NCBI RefSeq assembly: GCF_008119785.1
Contig: NZ_VSFA01000002.1
Location: 62,001-126,000 of the forward strand
Source of the DNA: Micromonospora sp. MP36
Lineage (GTDB): Bacteria; Actinomycetota; Actinomycetes; Mycobacteriales; Micromonosporaceae
Length of the DNA stretch: 64,000 nucleotides
Direction: 5' to 3'
Under the pieces are notes generated by a model that was not told the DNA's origin, searched no databases, and saw nothing but the letters and a program-made list of their open reading frames with translations. This document shows positions 32,341 through 41,359 of this stretch, piece by piece. Every line of letters begins with the position of its first letter. Position 1 is the first letter of the stretch. The position numbers and the translations under genes are program-made.

Positions 32341-33704
32341 CCGCCACCGCCGCCCCGGCCACGCACCTCTACTCGCCTCGCCTGCGGGCGATGACCGTGG
32401 GCAGCGTCGCCCTGGTGTCGCTGCTGGCGTTCGAGGCCCTGGCGGTCGGCACCGCGATGCCCACCGTCGCCCGCAGCCTCGACGGGCTCACCCTGTACGC
32501 GCTCGCCTTCGGCGGCCCGTTCGCCTCCGGCGTGGTGGCCATGGTGGCCTCGGGGATCTGGTGCGACGCGCGCGGGCCGCGCGCACCGATGTGGCACGGG
32601 GTGGCCTGGTTCGTGGCCGGGCTGGTCGTCGCGGGCGTCGCCCCGACCATGGAGTTGCTGGTGGTCGGGCGGGTGGTGCAGGGCTTCGGCTCGGGCCTGC
32701 TGTCGGTGGCGCTCTACGTGATCGTCGGGCAGGCGTACCCGGAGGAACTGCGGCGGCGGGTCTTCGCCGCGTTCGCGGCGGCCTGGGTCGTACCGTCGCT
32801 GGTCGGTCCGGCGCTGGCCGGCCTGATCGTCGAGCACCTGGGCTGGCGCTGGGTCTTCCTCGCGGTGCCGGCCGTCGCGGTGCCGGCGGTGCTGCTGATC
32901 CAGCCCGGGCTGCGGGCGCTCGGTGCGGCGGTCCCGGCCCGGCCGCCGGCCGGGGCGCTGGCCCGAATCGGCTGGGCCTGCGGGGCGGGGGCGAGCGCCG
33001 CACTGCTGCATCACGGGGGGCAGCAGCGCGGCGTGCTCGGCGGTCTGCTGGTGGCGGCGGGGCTGGTCGGCCTGCTGGTCTGCGCTCCGCGCCTGCTGCC
33101 GGCCGGTTTCCTGCGCGCCCGGCGGGGCCTGCCGACGGTGGTCGGCCTGCGCGGGCTCGCCTCGGCCGCGTTCGCCGGTGCGGAGGTGGTGATCCCGCTG
33201 ATGCTGTCCCGGGAACGCGGCTTCTCGCCGACCGCCGCCGGCCTGGTGCTGACCGTCGGCGCGCTCTCCTGGTCGGTGGGCTCGTGGCTGCAGGGCCGGC
33301 TCGCCGCGCCGCGCTCGGCCGCCACCCTGCCCCGGGCCGGGCTGGGCTGCGTGGCCCTCGGTACGGCCACCGTCGCGTCGGCCGTCCTGCCGGGAGTGCC
33401 GGTGGCGCTGACGGTGCTCGGCTGGGCCGTCGCCGGACTCGGCATGGGCCTGCTCTACCCGTCCCTGTCGGTGCTCACGCTGGACCTCTCCGCCCCCGGG
33501 GAGCAGGGGCGGAACAGTTCCGCCCTGCAACTGGGCGACTCGCTCGCCGCGGCCACCGTGCTGGCGCTGACCGGCGCGGTGCTGGCGGCCGGACCGGCTC
33601 CCGGTCCGGCGAGCTACGCGGTCACCCTGGCCGTGGCGGCCGGCTGCGGGCTGCTCGGCGTCCTGCTCGCCGCCCGGGTGGTGGTCCGCCCGTCCGTCGC
33701 CTGA
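32337..33704 (+). CDS. MFS multidrug-type exporter
   Basis: 455-residue major facilitator with 12-14 predicted helices. The signature loop after helix 2 reads GIWCDARGPRAPM, and motif C-like glycines follow in GFGSGLLSVALYVIVGQAYP. It resembles proton-driven drug exporters of the TCR/DHA2-like type; the substrate is unknown. GTG start with no ribosome site of its own; translation may be coupled to the 10-codon upstream frame. A SoxR-type operator upstream suggests induction by redox-active or other small molecules. Confidence 0.85.
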   Translation: MTATAAPATHLYSPRLRAMTVGSVALVSLLAFEALAVGTAMPTVARSLDGLTLYALAFGGPFASGVVAMVASGIWCDARGPRAPMWHGVAWFVAGLVVAGVAPTMELLVVGRVVQGFGSGLLSVALYVIVGQAYPEELRRRVFAAFAAAWVVPSLVGPALAGLIVEHLGWRWVFLAVPAVAVPAVLLIQPGLRALGAAVPARPPAGALARIGWACGAGASAALLHHGGQQRGVLGGLLVAAGLVGLLVCAPRLLPAGFLRARRGLPTVVGLRGLASAAFAGAEVVIPLMLSRERGFSPTAAGLVLTVGALSWSVGSWLQGRLAAPRSAATLPRAGLGCVALGTATVASAVLPGVPVALTVLGWAVAGLGMGLLYPSLSVLTLDLSAPGEQGRNSSALQLGDSLAAATVLALTGAVLAAGPAPGPASYAVTLAVAAGCGLLGVLLAARVVVRPSVA

Positions 33705-33867
33705 GTCGCGCGGGCGGCCCGGCGTCGGCCGGTCACGAACCGGCTGGCCGTCCCGTCCGTCGAGCGGAACGCGGGCGTCCTCGGCCGGGCGTTGGGCAGG
33801 GCCAGCGCGGCAGTGGGCGCCACCCCGGCCGGGCTGGGGCGAGGGTGTGTCGGGAGAGGAGCGGTCG

Positions 33868-34647
33868 ATGCGGGTGCTGGTCACGGGGGCGAGCGGGCGG
33901 CTCGGGCGAGCGGTGCTGCCGCGCCTGCGGGACGACGGCTTCGTCGTACGGGCGGTGAGCCGGCATCCTCGGCAGGACTCCACCGTGGAGTGGTTGACGG
34001 CCGACCTCGCCACCGGCGCGGGGTTGACCCCGGCGGTCGCCGGCGTCGAGGCGGTGCTGCACCTGGCGTCCTCGGCGGCCCGGCGTACCCACGAGGTCGA
34101 CGTGCTCGGCACGCGGCGGCTGGTGGAGGCCGCCGGCCGGGCCGGCGTGAAACATCTCGTGTTCGTCTCGATCGTGGGGATCGACCGGGTGCCGCTCCGC
34201 TACTACCGGCACAAACTCGCCGCCGAGCAGGTCGTGACGGCCGGCCCGGTGCCGTGGAGCATCCTGCGGGCGACCCAGTTCCCGGAGTTACTGGAGGAAC
34301 TGCTGCGCAATGCCGCCCGGCTCGGCCCGGTGATCGGCGACCCGGCCGTCCTGGCCCAGCCGGTCGACCCGGTCGACGTGGCGGCCCGGCTCGCCGGGAT
34401 GCTGGTCGCCGGCCCGTCGCACGCGGTCGAGGAGTTGGGCGGGCCGCAGGTGCTTCGCTTCGACGAGGCGGTACGGGCCTGGCGGGCGGCCCGCCGCTCC
34501 CGCCGCCCGTTGCTGCCGGTGCGGATCCCGGGGCGGCTCGGCCGGGCCCTGCGCGCCGGCGGCCTCACCACCACCGCCACTCCCACGGGCACCCGGACCT
34601 GGGCGGACCACCTCGCCGACACGTACGGGGGAACCGGTCGAAGATGA
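33868..34647 (+). CDS. NAD(P)-binding epimerase-like protein (atypical SDR)
   Basis: 259 residues of the NmrA/atypical SDR group. Rossmann motif VTGASGRLGRAV at 5-16, VLHLASSAA, VEAAGRAGVKHLVFVSIVGID and PWSILRATQFPELLEELL are typical of sugar-epimerase-like NAD(P)H-binding oxidoreductases. The catalytic YxxxK is represented by YYRHKLAAE. The ATG has GAGAGGAG 7 bp upstream and is preferred to a GTG 21 bp earlier. The substrate is unknown. Confidence 0.85.
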   Translation: MRVLVTGASGRLGRAVLPRLRDDGFVVRAVSRHPRQDSTVEWLTADLATGAGLTPAVAGVEAVLHLASSAARRTHEVDVLGTRRLVEAAGRAGVKHLVFVSIVGIDRVPLRYYRHKLAAEQVVTAGPVPWSILRATQFPELLEELLRNAARLGPVIGDPAVLAQPVDPVDVAARLAGMLVAGPSHAVEELGGPQVLRFDEAVRAWRAARRSRRPLLPVRIPGRLGRALRAGGLTTTATPTGTRTWADHLADTYGGTGRR

Positions 34648-34684
34648 AACCTTCAGCGGCTCACGTTCGCCTTACCGTGGCCGC

Positions 34685-34885
34685 ATGCTGGTCTTCGTCA
34701 CCACCGTGATCCTGTACGTGTTCGGTTTCGTCTTCCTCTACGGCGTGGTCCGGCTGGGCGTCCGGCACGGCATGGAGGACGTCGAGGCGCATCGTCCGGA
34801 GGTCCTGGAGCGGGCGCATCTCGCCGCCGCCCGGGACCGCGACTTCGCCCGCCAGAACGCCTTCCTGTCCGGCAACTCCAACTGA
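34685..34885 (+). CDS. Small single-helix membrane protein
   Basis: 66 residues: an N-terminal helix LVFVTTVILYVFGFVFLYGV, then a charged tail with HGMEDVEAHRPEVLERAHLA. No family recognised. No ribosome site; TACCGT 7 bp before the ATG could be a -10 box, making this a leaderless gene. It is followed by a hairpin terminator, which supports expression. Confidence 0.6.
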   Translation: MLVFVTTVILYVFGFVFLYGVVRLGVRHGMEDVEAHRPEVLERAHLAAARDRDFARQNAFLSGNSN

Positions 34886-34893
34886 CCGTCGCT

Positions 34894-34938
34894 ACCCGCA
34901 CCGGTCGCACCGTCGTCCCGGGTGCGGCCGGTGCGGGT
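34894..34938 (+). terminator. Double-stem hairpin
   Basis: ACCCGCACCGG (34894-34904) pairs with CCGGTGCGGGT (34928-34938), with an inner stem CGCACC/GGTGCG, 9 bp after the preceding stop. Confidence 0.7.
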
Positions 34939-35009
34939 CTCCCGTCAGGCGGGCGGCCGGCACGTCGGTGAGCGGAACCCGGGCGGCTGGTGCGAGGATC
35001 GCACCCGTG

Positions 35010-35558
35010 ATGGGGACGCTGAAGACAGAGCCGGCCCGTACCCGACTGGACCTGCTGGCACCGCCGGTCGCCGCCGCCGTGGAGCGGTGGCCGGCCGAGG
35101 CGCCGGTGGACGTCGACGACGTGCTGGTCGCCCCGATCGACGCGGACCTGGCCGACACGGCCGCGTTCTGCGCCGCGTACGAGGTGGGGCTCGACGAGTC
35201 GGCGAACTGCGTGGTGGTCGCCGGCAAGCGAGGTGGCGAGATCCGGTACGCGGCCTGCGTCGTGCTGGCCACCACTCGGGCCGACGTGAACGGCGTGGTC
35301 CGCCGGATGCTCGACGTCCGCAAGGCGAGCTTCGCGCCGATGGCCGACGCGGTCGAGTTGACCGGGATGGAGTACGGCGGAATCACCCCGATCGGCCTGC
35401 CGGAGGAGTGGCCGATCCTGGTCGACTCGCGGGTGATCGCCACGCCGCACGTCATCATCGGATCCGGCGTACGGCACAGCAAGATCGCGCTGCCTGGGCC
35501 AGCGCTCGGCGCGCTGCCCGGGGCCACGGTGGTGGAAGACCTGGCCAGGCCGGCCTAG
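35010..35558 (+). CDS. YbaK/EbsC-family aminoacyl-tRNA deacylase-like protein
   Basis: 182 residues. The YbaK fold hydrolyses mischarged aminoacyl-tRNAs, for instance Cys-tRNA-Pro. The family motifs are seen as CVVVAGKRGGEIRYAACVVL, the lysine-bearing DVRKASFAPMADAVELTGM and YGGITPIGLPEEWPILVD. The ATG at 35010 and the GTG directly before it are both possible; AGGA lies 8-11 bp upstream. It converges with the DsbA gene across a hairpin that contains a parS-like site. Substrate specificity is not predictable. Confidence 0.85.
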   Translation: MGTLKTEPARTRLDLLAPPVAAAVERWPAEAPVDVDDVLVAPIDADLADTAAFCAAYEVGLDESANCVVVAGKRGGEIRYAACVVLATTRADVNGVVRRMLDVRKASFAPMADAVELTGMEYGGITPIGLPEEWPILVDSRVIATPHVIIGSGVRHSKIALPGPALGALPGATVVEDLARPA

Positions 35559-35568
35559 ACAGTTACTG

Positions 35569-35604
35569 TCATGGATCTTGTTTCACGTGGAACAAGATCC
35601 ATGA
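35569..35604. terminator. Bidirectional hairpin containing a parS-like site
   Basis: TCATGGATCTTGTT and AACAAGATCCATGA form a 14-bp perfect stem. The loop completes GTTTCACGTGGAAC (35580-35593), a parS with a single mismatch. As RNA the whole 36 nt can pair through a G-U. It lies between two convergent stops, so terminator function is likely; ParB binding is possible. Confidence 0.7.
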
Positions 35605-35607
35605 GTG

Positions 35608-36240
35608 TCACTCGGCCGACTCCCGCTGCTCGACCTCGCGCAGGGCGGCGAGCAGGGTCTCCGGCTCCTGGGCGCCGGTGACGGCGTACTTCCCGGCCAG
35701 CACGAAGGTCGGCACGCTGGAGACCCCGAGCTGGTGCGCCTCGGTCAGGTCGGCGGCCACCTCCCGCCGGCCCAGGTTCGACGCCAGGTACTCCCGGGCC
35801 TCGGTCTCGTCCAGGCCCACCTCGGCGGCGAGCTTGACCAAGGCGTCCTTCGACCCGACGTCGATCCCGTCCTGGAAGTGCGCCCGGTAGAGCCGCTCCA
35901 CCAGTTCGGCGGCACGGCCCCGCTCGGTGGCGAACCGGACGAGGCGGTGCGCCTCGAAGGTGTTGGCGGCCACCGCGCGGTCGAAGTGCATCTCGATCCC
36001 CGCACCGGCGGCGACCTGGGTGACGTGGGCGGCCATCCCCTCGGCCCGCTGCCGGCTGCCGAACTTCGCGCCCAGCGCCTCGACCAGCGGCTTCGGCTCG
36101 GTCACCGGCGTCGGGTCGAGCTGGAACGGCCGGTACCGGACGGTCACCTCACCGTCGTACGACTCCAGGGCCTGCTCCAGCCGGCGCTTGCCGATCCAGC
36201 ACCACGGGCAGACGACGTCGGCGTAGATCTCGATCTCCAT
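35608..36240 (-). CDS. DsbA-family oxidoreductase (FrnE-like)
   Basis: 210 residues, thioredoxin fold with helical insertion. The active site CPWC is at 11-14 (IYADVVCPWCWIGK), with cis-proline loop GVSSVPTFV near 177. No signal peptide is seen, so it acts in the cytoplasm, as for FrnE in polyketide producers and in Deinococcus. ATG at 36240, 20 bp downstream of the SufE gene, so the two are probably cotranscribed. Confidence 0.9.
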   Translation of the reverse strand: MEIEIYADVVCPWCWIGKRRLEQALESYDGEVTVRYRPFQLDPTPVTEPKPLVEALGAKFGSRQRAEGMAAHVTQVAAGAGIEMHFDRAVAANTFEAHRLVRFATERGRAAELVERLYRAHFQDGIDVGSKDALVKLAAEVGLDETEAREYLASNLGRREVAADLTEAHQLGVSSVPTFVLAGKYAVTGAQEPETLLAALREVEQRESAE

Positions 36241-36260
36241 GACCGGCAACAACCCGTCGA

Positions 36261-36677
36261 TCAGGAAATCTGTTCCCGGACCTGGCGCTTGAGCCGGGCC
36301 AGGATCGCCGTGCCGCCGCGTACCCGCAGCGGGCTGATCGCCTGGGCCAGCCCCATCCGCTGGTAGAGGTCGTCCGGCACGGCCAGCACCTGGTCGGCGG
36401 TCGCCCCGGCCAGGCCCTCGGCCAGGATGCCGGCGAACGCCCGGGTGGTCGGCGCCTCGGGCGGGCAGTCGAACCAGGTGATCACGGTGCCGTCCGGCTG
36501 CACCTGGGCGCGCAGGAAGAACGGCGTCTGGCACTCCGGCACCTGCTCCATGCCCTCCCGGTCCATGCCTGCGGGCAGTGGCGGGATGACGTCGGCGTAC
36601 TCGAGGAGCATCTCCAGCACCACGTCGCGGGGCGCCGCGGCGAACTCCTCGACGATCTCGGCCAGCTTGCTCGGCAT
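36261..36677 (-). CDS. sufE: SufE-family sulfur acceptor
   Basis: 138 residues. SufE accepts persulfide sulfur from the cysteine desulfurase SufS for Fe-S cluster assembly. The acceptor cysteine is C49 in VPECQTPFF; the family motifs DREGMEQVPEC and FAGILAEGL are present. I choose the ATG at 36677 because AAGGA lies 9 bp upstream; the ATG at 36686 would have it directly abutting. A sulfurtransferase gene lies at 47756, not adjacent. Confidence 0.9.
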   Translation of the reverse strand: MPSKLAEIVEEFAAAPRDVVLEMLLEYADVIPPLPAGMDREGMEQVPECQTPFFLRAQVQPDGTVITWFDCPPEAPTTRAFAGILAEGLAGATADQVLAVPDDLYQRMGLAQAISPLRVRGGTAILARLKRQVREQIS

Positions 36678-36735
36678 CTCGGGCATTCCTTGAGGCTATC
36701 CGCAGCGTACGGCCGCCCGCCGAGGTGGAGCTGTC

Positions 36736-36786
36736 AGGAAGGGGCCCCCTCCGCTACCGGGCGTTGAGGAGGGACCCCTCCTGTCA
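36736..36786 (-). repeat. Palindromic repeat, family A, copy 1
   Basis: About 50 bp of imperfect palindrome: AGGAAGGGGCCCCCTCC on the left, GGAGGGACCCCTCCT on the right, and a core that reads TCAACGCC on the minus strand. Related copies lie at 52846-52897 and 59432-59482. The stop codon of the CBS gene (36784-36786) lies at its right edge. Confidence 0.75.
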
Positions 36787-37203
36787 CATGTTCGGGGCGG
36801 CCTCGCTGATGTCGCTGAGGGCGGAGTTCGGGTCCAGCTGCATGGCCAGGTCACCCAGGGAGACGATGCCGACCAGCTTCCGCTCGTTGTCGCAGACCAG
36901 CACCCGCCGGATGTTGCGCTCCCGCATCAGGGCCGCCGCCTCGCTCGCGGTGGAGTGCTGCTCGATCATCACCACCTCGCGGGTGATGATCGACCCGATC
37001 GTGGTGGTCGCCGGGTCGGCCCGCTCGGCGACCGCCCGGACCACGATGTCGCGGTCGGTCAGCATGCCGGCGAGGGTCGCCCCCTCGGTGACCACCACAT
37101 CGCCGATGTCCGACTCCTTCATCACCCTGGCCGCCTCGTCCAGCGTGGTCTCCGCCGGCAGGTAGACCACCTGCTTGGTCATCGCGTCGCTGACCCGGTA
37201 CAT
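36784..37203 (-). CDS. Tandem CBS-domain protein
   Basis: 139 residues, the second HRP1-like protein in the window and clearly related to that at 26768 (LTDRDIVVRAVAERADP against LTDRDIVVKVLAEGRDP). CBS 1 runs from VSDAMTKQVVYLPAETTLDE, CBS 2 from VVMIEQHSTASEAAALMRER to VGIVSLGDLA. ATG with GGAGG 6 bp upstream. The stop lies in a repeat that may also terminate transcription. Confidence 0.88.
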   Translation of the reverse strand: MYRVSDAMTKQVVYLPAETTLDEAARVMKESDIGDVVVTEGATLAGMLTDRDIVVRAVAERADPATTTIGSIITREVVMIEQHSTASEAAALMRERNIRRVLVCDNERKLVGIVSLGDLAMQLDPNSALSDISEAAPNM

Positions 37204-37253
37204 GAGAGCCTCCGAAACACTCGATCCGGCACCGGTACCCCCTGGCGCGCCCG

Positions 37254-39023
37254 CTACACCCGGTCGCGGCGTGCCCCGGGCACCTCGTCGAGCAGGCGCT
37301 CGACCAGACCGTCCACCGGCAGCTCGACCCGCTCGCCGGAGGCCCGGTCGCGCAGCTCGACGTACCCGTCGGCGAGCCGGCGGCCGACCACGACGGCGCG
37401 CGGGATGCCGACCAGTTCGGCGTCGGTGAACTTCACCCCGGCCGAGACGTGCGTGCGGCCATCGACCAGCACCCGCAGGCCGGCCGCCGACAGCCGCCCG
37501 CCGAGCTCCAGCGCCGCGTCGAGCTGCGCCCCCTTTCCCGCCGCCACCAGGTGTACGTCGCACGGCGCGACCGCCGCCGGCCAGACCAGCCCCCGCTCGT
37601 CGTGGTGCTGCTCGGCGACCGCCGCGACCGCCCGGGAGACGCCGATGCCGTAGCAGCCCATGGTGGGCCGGACCGGCTTCCCCTCGGGGCCGAGCACGTC
37701 GACGGCGAACGCGTCGGTGTAGCGGCGGCCGAGCTGGAAGATGTGCCCCACCTCGATGCCCCGCCGCATGGTCAGCTCACCGGTCTCGCAGGCCGGGCAG
37801 GGGTCGCCGGGCCGCACCTCGGCAGCCTCGATCGTCCCGTCCGGGACGAAGTCCCGCCCGCAGACCACGTCGACCGCGTGCCGGCCCGGCTCGTTCGCCC
37901 CGGTCAGCCAGGCGGTGCCGGGGACCACGCGGGGATCGACCAGGTAGCGGACGCCGTGCTTGGCGAGGATCTGCGGCCCGAGGTACCCGCGGACCAACTC
38001 GGGATGGTCCGTCCAGTCCTCGAAGACCGCCACCGTGGCGGGGGCGAGCACCGCCGCCACCCGCTTGAGGTCCACCTCGCGGTCGCCGGGCAGACCGATC
38101 ACCAGCAGCTCGGCGGTCTCCGCGCCGGGCCGGCGCACGGTCAGCACCACGTTCTTCAACGTGTCGGCGGCGGTCCAGTCCGTCCGACCGCCGAGGGCGC
38201 GGGCGTTGGCCAGCTCGACCAGCGAGGCGATGGTCGGCGTCTCCGGGGTGTCGTGCACCTCCATCGCCGGATGGGCGTCGGGGTCACCGGCGGCCGGGGC
38301 GCGGGTCACCACCGCCTCCGTGTTGGCCGCGTAGGCGCAGGCCGTGCAGCCCACGAAGCTGTCCTCGCCGACCGGGGTCGCCGCCAGGAACTCCTCCGAC
38401 GCCGAGCCGCCCATCGCCCCGGACATCGCATGCACCACCGTGTAGTCCAGTCCGAGCCGGTCGAAGATCCGCTGATAGGCGTCGCGGTGCCGGTCGTAGG
38501 CCGCCTGCAGCCCCGCCGCGTCCAGGTCGAACGAGTACGCGTCCTTCATCAGGAACTCGCGCCCGCGCAGCAGACCGGCCCGGGGCCGGGCCTCGTCCCG
38601 GAACTTCGTCTGGATCTGGAACAGCGTCACCGGGAAGTCCCGGTACGAGGTGAAGAGGTCCTTCACCAGCAGCGTGGCCATCTCCTCGTGGGTCGGGGCG
38701 AGCAGGTGCTCGGCGCCCTTCCGGTCTGCGAGGGTGAAGATGTCGTCGCCGTACTCCGTCCACCGCCCGCTGGTCCGGTACGGCTCGGCCGGCAGCAGCG
38801 CGGGGAAGTGCACCTCCTGGTCGCCGATCGCCGCCATCTCCGCCCGGACGATCTCGGTGACCCGGTCCAGCACCAGCTTGCCGAGCGGCAGCCAGATGTA
38901 GCCACCCGGGGCGGCGCGGCGCACGTAGCCGGCGCGGAGCAGGAGACGGTGGCTCGGCACCTCGGCGTCGGCCGGGTCCTCGCGCAGGGTCCGGAGCAGC
39001 AGGGTCGACATGCGCAGCAGCAT
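37254..39023 (-). CDS. proS: Prolyl-tRNA synthetase
   Basis: Charges tRNA-Pro. 589 residues, bacterial class II type: motif 1 region [20 protein letters not shown], motif 2 [20 protein letters not shown], an editing (INS) domain with ANTEAVVTR and LKNVVLTVR, motif 3 [13 protein letters not shown], and a C-terminal anticodon-binding domain. The start is the ATG giving MLLRMSTLL, the usual N-terminus; a second ATG lies 12 bp later. A 9-bp-arm hairpin (39091-39117) lies 68 bp upstream. Confidence 0.96.
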   Translation of the reverse strand: MLLRMSTLLLRTLREDPADAEVPSHRLLLRAGYVRRAAPGGYIWLPLGKLVLDRVTEIVRAEMAAIGDQEVHFPALLPAEPYRTSGRWTEYGDDIFTLADRKGAEHLLAPTHEEMATLLVKDLFTSYRDFPVTLFQIQTKFRDEARPRAGLLRGREFLMKDAYSFDLDAAGLQAAYDRHRDAYQRIFDRLGLDYTVVHAMSGAMGGSASEEFLAATPVGEDSFVGCTACAYAANTEAVVTRAPAAGDPDAHPAMEVHDTPETPTIASLVELANARALGGRTDWTAADTLKNVVLTVRRPGAETAELLVIGLPGDREVDLKRVAAVLAPATVAVFEDWTDHPELVRGYLGPQILAKHGVRYLVDPRVVPGTAWLTGANEPGRHAVDVVCGRDFVPDGTIEAAEVRPGDPCPACETGELTMRRGIEVGHIFQLGRRYTDAFAVDVLGPEGKPVRPTMGCYGIGVSRAVAAVAEQHHDERGLVWPAAVAPCDVHLVAAGKGAQLDAALELGGRLSAAGLRVLVDGRTHVSAGVKFTDAELVGIPRAVVVGRRLADGYVELRDRASGERVELPVDGLVERLLDEVPGARRDRV

Positions 39024-39090
39024 TGCCGCAGCGTACGGCGGGCCCAGGCGGACCGGCGATCCTATTCCTCGACTCCGGGTCGCCGATGTT

Positions 39091-39117
39091 GCGGTGTCCG
39101 ACCGACCGGGACACCGC
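39091..39117. terminator. Hairpin between MBL-fold gene and proS
   Basis: GCGGTGTCC, 9-nt loop, GGACACCGC. It lies after the stop of the minus-strand gene at 39184 and before proS; probably a terminator, less likely a proS leader element. Confidence 0.55.
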
Positions 39118-39183
39118 GATGTCGCGAATCGGGAGTGGATCAAGCCGGATCCGCCCGGCGGAGCGCCCGGGGTACGCCGAAAT

Positions 39184-39927
39184 TCAGGTGAGGTCCAGGG
39201 TCAGGTCGCCCGTGGCGACGCCGATTTCGCCCGCGTAACCGTCGCCCGCTGCGGCTCGGGCAGCCGCAGGATCGGTGCCGGGCCACAGGTGGGTCAGGAT
39301 CAGGCGTCCCGCGCCGGCTTCCGCCGCCTGGCGACCCACGCCCCGGGCGCTGGACAGGTAGCCGAGCGAGTCCGCCGGCACCTGGTCCACGTGGGTGGCC
39401 TCGGCCAGCAGCAGGTCGGCGTCGCGCGCCAGTTCGACCACGTCTGGGCTCGGCCCGGTGTCACCGGTGTACGCGAGCACCCGGCCGCCGCCGGTCAGCC
39501 GAATGCCGGCGTTGGGCACCCAGTGCGGCAGCAGTCGGGTCTCGGCGCGGAACGGGCCGATGTCGAACTGGCTGCCGGCGGTGAACTCGTGCAGGTCGTA
39601 GGCGGCGTCCAGCATCCCGGGGCGGTCCAGCGCCAGCACCGCATCGAGCGCACCCGGCAGCGCGTACACCGGTAGCGGCGCGGGCGGATCGTCGCGCAGG
39701 GCACGCGCCCGGAGCAGCGGATTCAGGTCGGCGCAGTGATCGGGATGACCGTGGCTGATGAACACCGCGTCGACCTGGTCCGCGGTGACCTGTTGCAGCA
39801 GCCGCGGGAAGGTCGCATAACCGAGATCGAGGAGCAGCCGGAACCCGTCGTGCTCGACGAGGTAGCCGCTGCACGCCTGGCCGGCCTCCGGCCACGCACC
39901 GCACCCACCCAGCACCGTCAGCCGCAT
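39184..39927 (-). CDS. Metallo-beta-lactamase-fold hydrolase
   Basis: 247 residues, RNase Z/phosphodiesterase-like MBL fold. The metal motif HGHPDH is at [15 protein letters not shown], with further ligands in [10 protein letters not shown] (aspartate), EATHVDQ and the final ILTHLWP histidine. No substrate-recognition domain is evident. ATG at 39927 without a strong ribosome site; an upstream GTG would add a tail of low similarity. Confidence 0.85.
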   Translation of the reverse strand: MRLTVLGGCGAWPEAGQACSGYLVEHDGFRLLLDLGYATFPRLLQQVTADQVDAVFISHGHPDHCADLNPLLRARALRDDPPAPLPVYALPGALDAVLALDRPGMLDAAYDLHEFTAGSQFDIGPFRAETRLLPHWVPNAGIRLTGGGRVLAYTGDTGPSPDVVELARDADLLLAEATHVDQVPADSLGYLSSARGVGRQAAEAGAGRLILTHLWPGTDPAAARAAAGDGYAGEIGVATGDLTLDLT

Positions 39928-40037
39928 GTCACGGACGCTACCGGCCGGTTCGCCAGGGGTGCCAGGCAACTTACGGCATCACCAGATGCACCTTCGGCGT
40001 CCCCTCGCCGCGGCGCCGACCGGCCTACGATCCGGCC

Positions 40038-40892
40038 ATGCCTGTGACTCCGTCAGTCCATGCCGTCAGCCAGTACGCGACGACGACCGGCAACCTCACC
40101 GCCCGGATCGCGCTGCACACCTACGGCACCAACCCGCAGAGCTGGTTCGACTCCGACGAGCGGCTACCGCTGGCCGGCGACGTACTCGAGGTCGGTGCCG
40201 GCACTGGCAGGCTGTGGACGCACGTCGACCACGTGGGCCGGGGGCTCCGGCTGACGCTGACCGACTTCTCGGCCGCCATGTGTGCGCAGTTGCGCACCAT
40301 TCCCGCCGCCCGCGTCCAGCAGTGCGACGCCGCCGACCTGCCCTTCCCCGACGCGGCTTTCGACACCGTCATCGCCAACCACATGCTCTACCACCTGGAT
40401 GACCCCGACGCCGCGCTGGCCGAGTTCGCCCGGGTTCTGCGCCCCGGCGGGCGGCTCGCCGTCGCCGTCAACGGCAGCGACCATCTGGCTGAACTCGACG
40501 CCATCGGCCCGGCCATCGGCCGCCCCGAGCTGGTGCTCGGCGCCGCGCAGAACGACATCACCGCCGAGACCGCGCCGGGCTACCTGGCCGCCCACTTCAC
40601 CGACGTCACCGTCGAGCGCTACCCCTGCGACCTCGACATCCCCACGGCCGAGCCCATCCTCGCCTACCTCGACAGCATGGCCGGCGAACCGCTCCCGCCG
40701 GAGCAGCGCTCCGCCGCCCGCGACCTCGTCCAGGCCCGCATCGACGCCGAGGGCAGTTTTCGGGTACGCAAACACAGCGTGCTGATCACGGCGTGCGCTG
40801 AAAGCCGGGGGATGAACTGTGCCACGCCCGCTGCCCCTGGTCGCCCTTCTCCGGCCGGGACAGCCATCACTGGTCGGACACTACGAACTTGA
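40038..40892 (+). CDS. Class I SAM-dependent methyltransferase
   Basis: 284 residues. The SAM-binding motif VLEVGAGTGRL is at 49-59, followed by LTDFSAAM, CDAADLPFPDAAFDTVIANH and LRPGGRLAVAVNG. The fold ends near residue 253 (KHSVLITAC); the last ~30 residues (AESRGMNCATPAAPG to GRTLRT) are not family-like, and the stop lies inside the intergenic repeat at 40881-40975. TACGAT 8 bp before the ATG suggests a leaderless start. Substrate unknown. Confidence 0.85.
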   Translation: MPVTPSVHAVSQYATTTGNLTARIALHTYGTNPQSWFDSDERLPLAGDVLEVGAGTGRLWTHVDHVGRGLRLTLTDFSAAMCAQLRTIPAARVQQCDAADLPFPDAAFDTVIANHMLYHLDDPDAALAEFARVLRPGGRLAVAVNGSDHLAELDAIGPAIGRPELVLGAAQNDITAETAPGYLAAHFTDVTVERYPCDLDIPTAEPILAYLDSMAGEPLPPEQRSAARDLVQARIDAEGSFRVRKHSVLITACAESRGMNCATPAAPGRPSPAGTAITGRTLRT

Positions 40893-40975
40893 TGGCGTAA
40901 ACGATTCAAGCGCACGGCAGCTGCCCCGGTCCGGAGCCGCCGGGCCGTGAGTCGTCTGCGTCATCAAGTTCGTAG
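40881..40975. repeat. Palindromic repeat with CTACGAACTTGATG arms
   Basis: CTACGAACTTGATG at 40881-40894 is exactly inverted at 40962-40975. The similarity continues inward with mismatches (GCGTAAACGATTC against ACGCAGACGACTC) and both arms reach an ACGGC end, giving arms of about 32-38 bp. It is a REP/MITE-like unit that supplies the stop codon of the preceding methyltransferase. Confidence 0.8.
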
Positions 40976-40999
40976 GTGGAGTGGAGAGCCGTCATTGGA

Positions 41000-41182
41000 T
41001 CAGGAGTGCTTGACGTGCTCGACGAAGGCGTGCCAGGTCCGTGGGTCGAAGGTGAGGACCGGGCCGGTCGGGTCCTTGCTGTCGCGGACCCCCACCACGC
41101 CGGGCAGGTTGTCGGCCACCTCGACGCACTCGCCGTTGCCGCTGCGGCTGGACTTGCGCCAGGTGGCGCCGATCAGCTCCAT
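41000..41182 (-). CDS. DUF397 protein
   Basis: 60 residues, complete DUF397: ELIGATWRKSSRSGNGECVE, VADNLPGVVGVRDSKDPTGP, LTFDPRTWHAFVEHVKHS. Such proteins pair with XRE/DUF5753 regulators in actinomycetes and are proposed toxin/anti-sigma-like partners (as with BldB-like and WhiJ-like systems). Here the partner regulator immediately upstream is truncated, so the gene is an orphan. Confidence 0.88.
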   Translation of the reverse strand: MELIGATWRKSSRSGNGECVEVADNLPGVVGVRDSKDPTGPVLTFDPRTWHAFVEHVKHS

Positions 41183-41340
41183 GACGTCATCACTTCCTTC
41201 ATCAGCTCGACCGACTGCCGGCGAGGCAGCGCCTCGCTGCGGACGCTCTCCCATCTCGCGACCGCGATAGCCACGTCTTCGTCCTTGTCGATTGTCGTGC
41301 CGCCGAGCTGGTTCTCCAGGTGAGCAACCCATCCGCCGTT
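41173..41340 (-). pseudogene. Truncated XRE/DUF5753 regulator (C-terminal end only)
   Basis: Reading the minus strand gives GGWVAHLENQLGGTTIDKDE, then VAIAVARWESVRSEALPRRQ and SVELMKEVMTSWS before TGA at 41173-41175. ARWESVRSEALPRRQSVELM is the usual end of the DUF5753 domain. The helix-turn-helix and most of DUF5753 are missing: the preceding bases belong to the oppositely oriented gene at 41360. The stop overlaps the DUF397 start by 10 bp, the normal coupling of this pair. Confidence 0.65.
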
Positions 41341-41359
41341 GTCACCACGGGGGCCGCTG

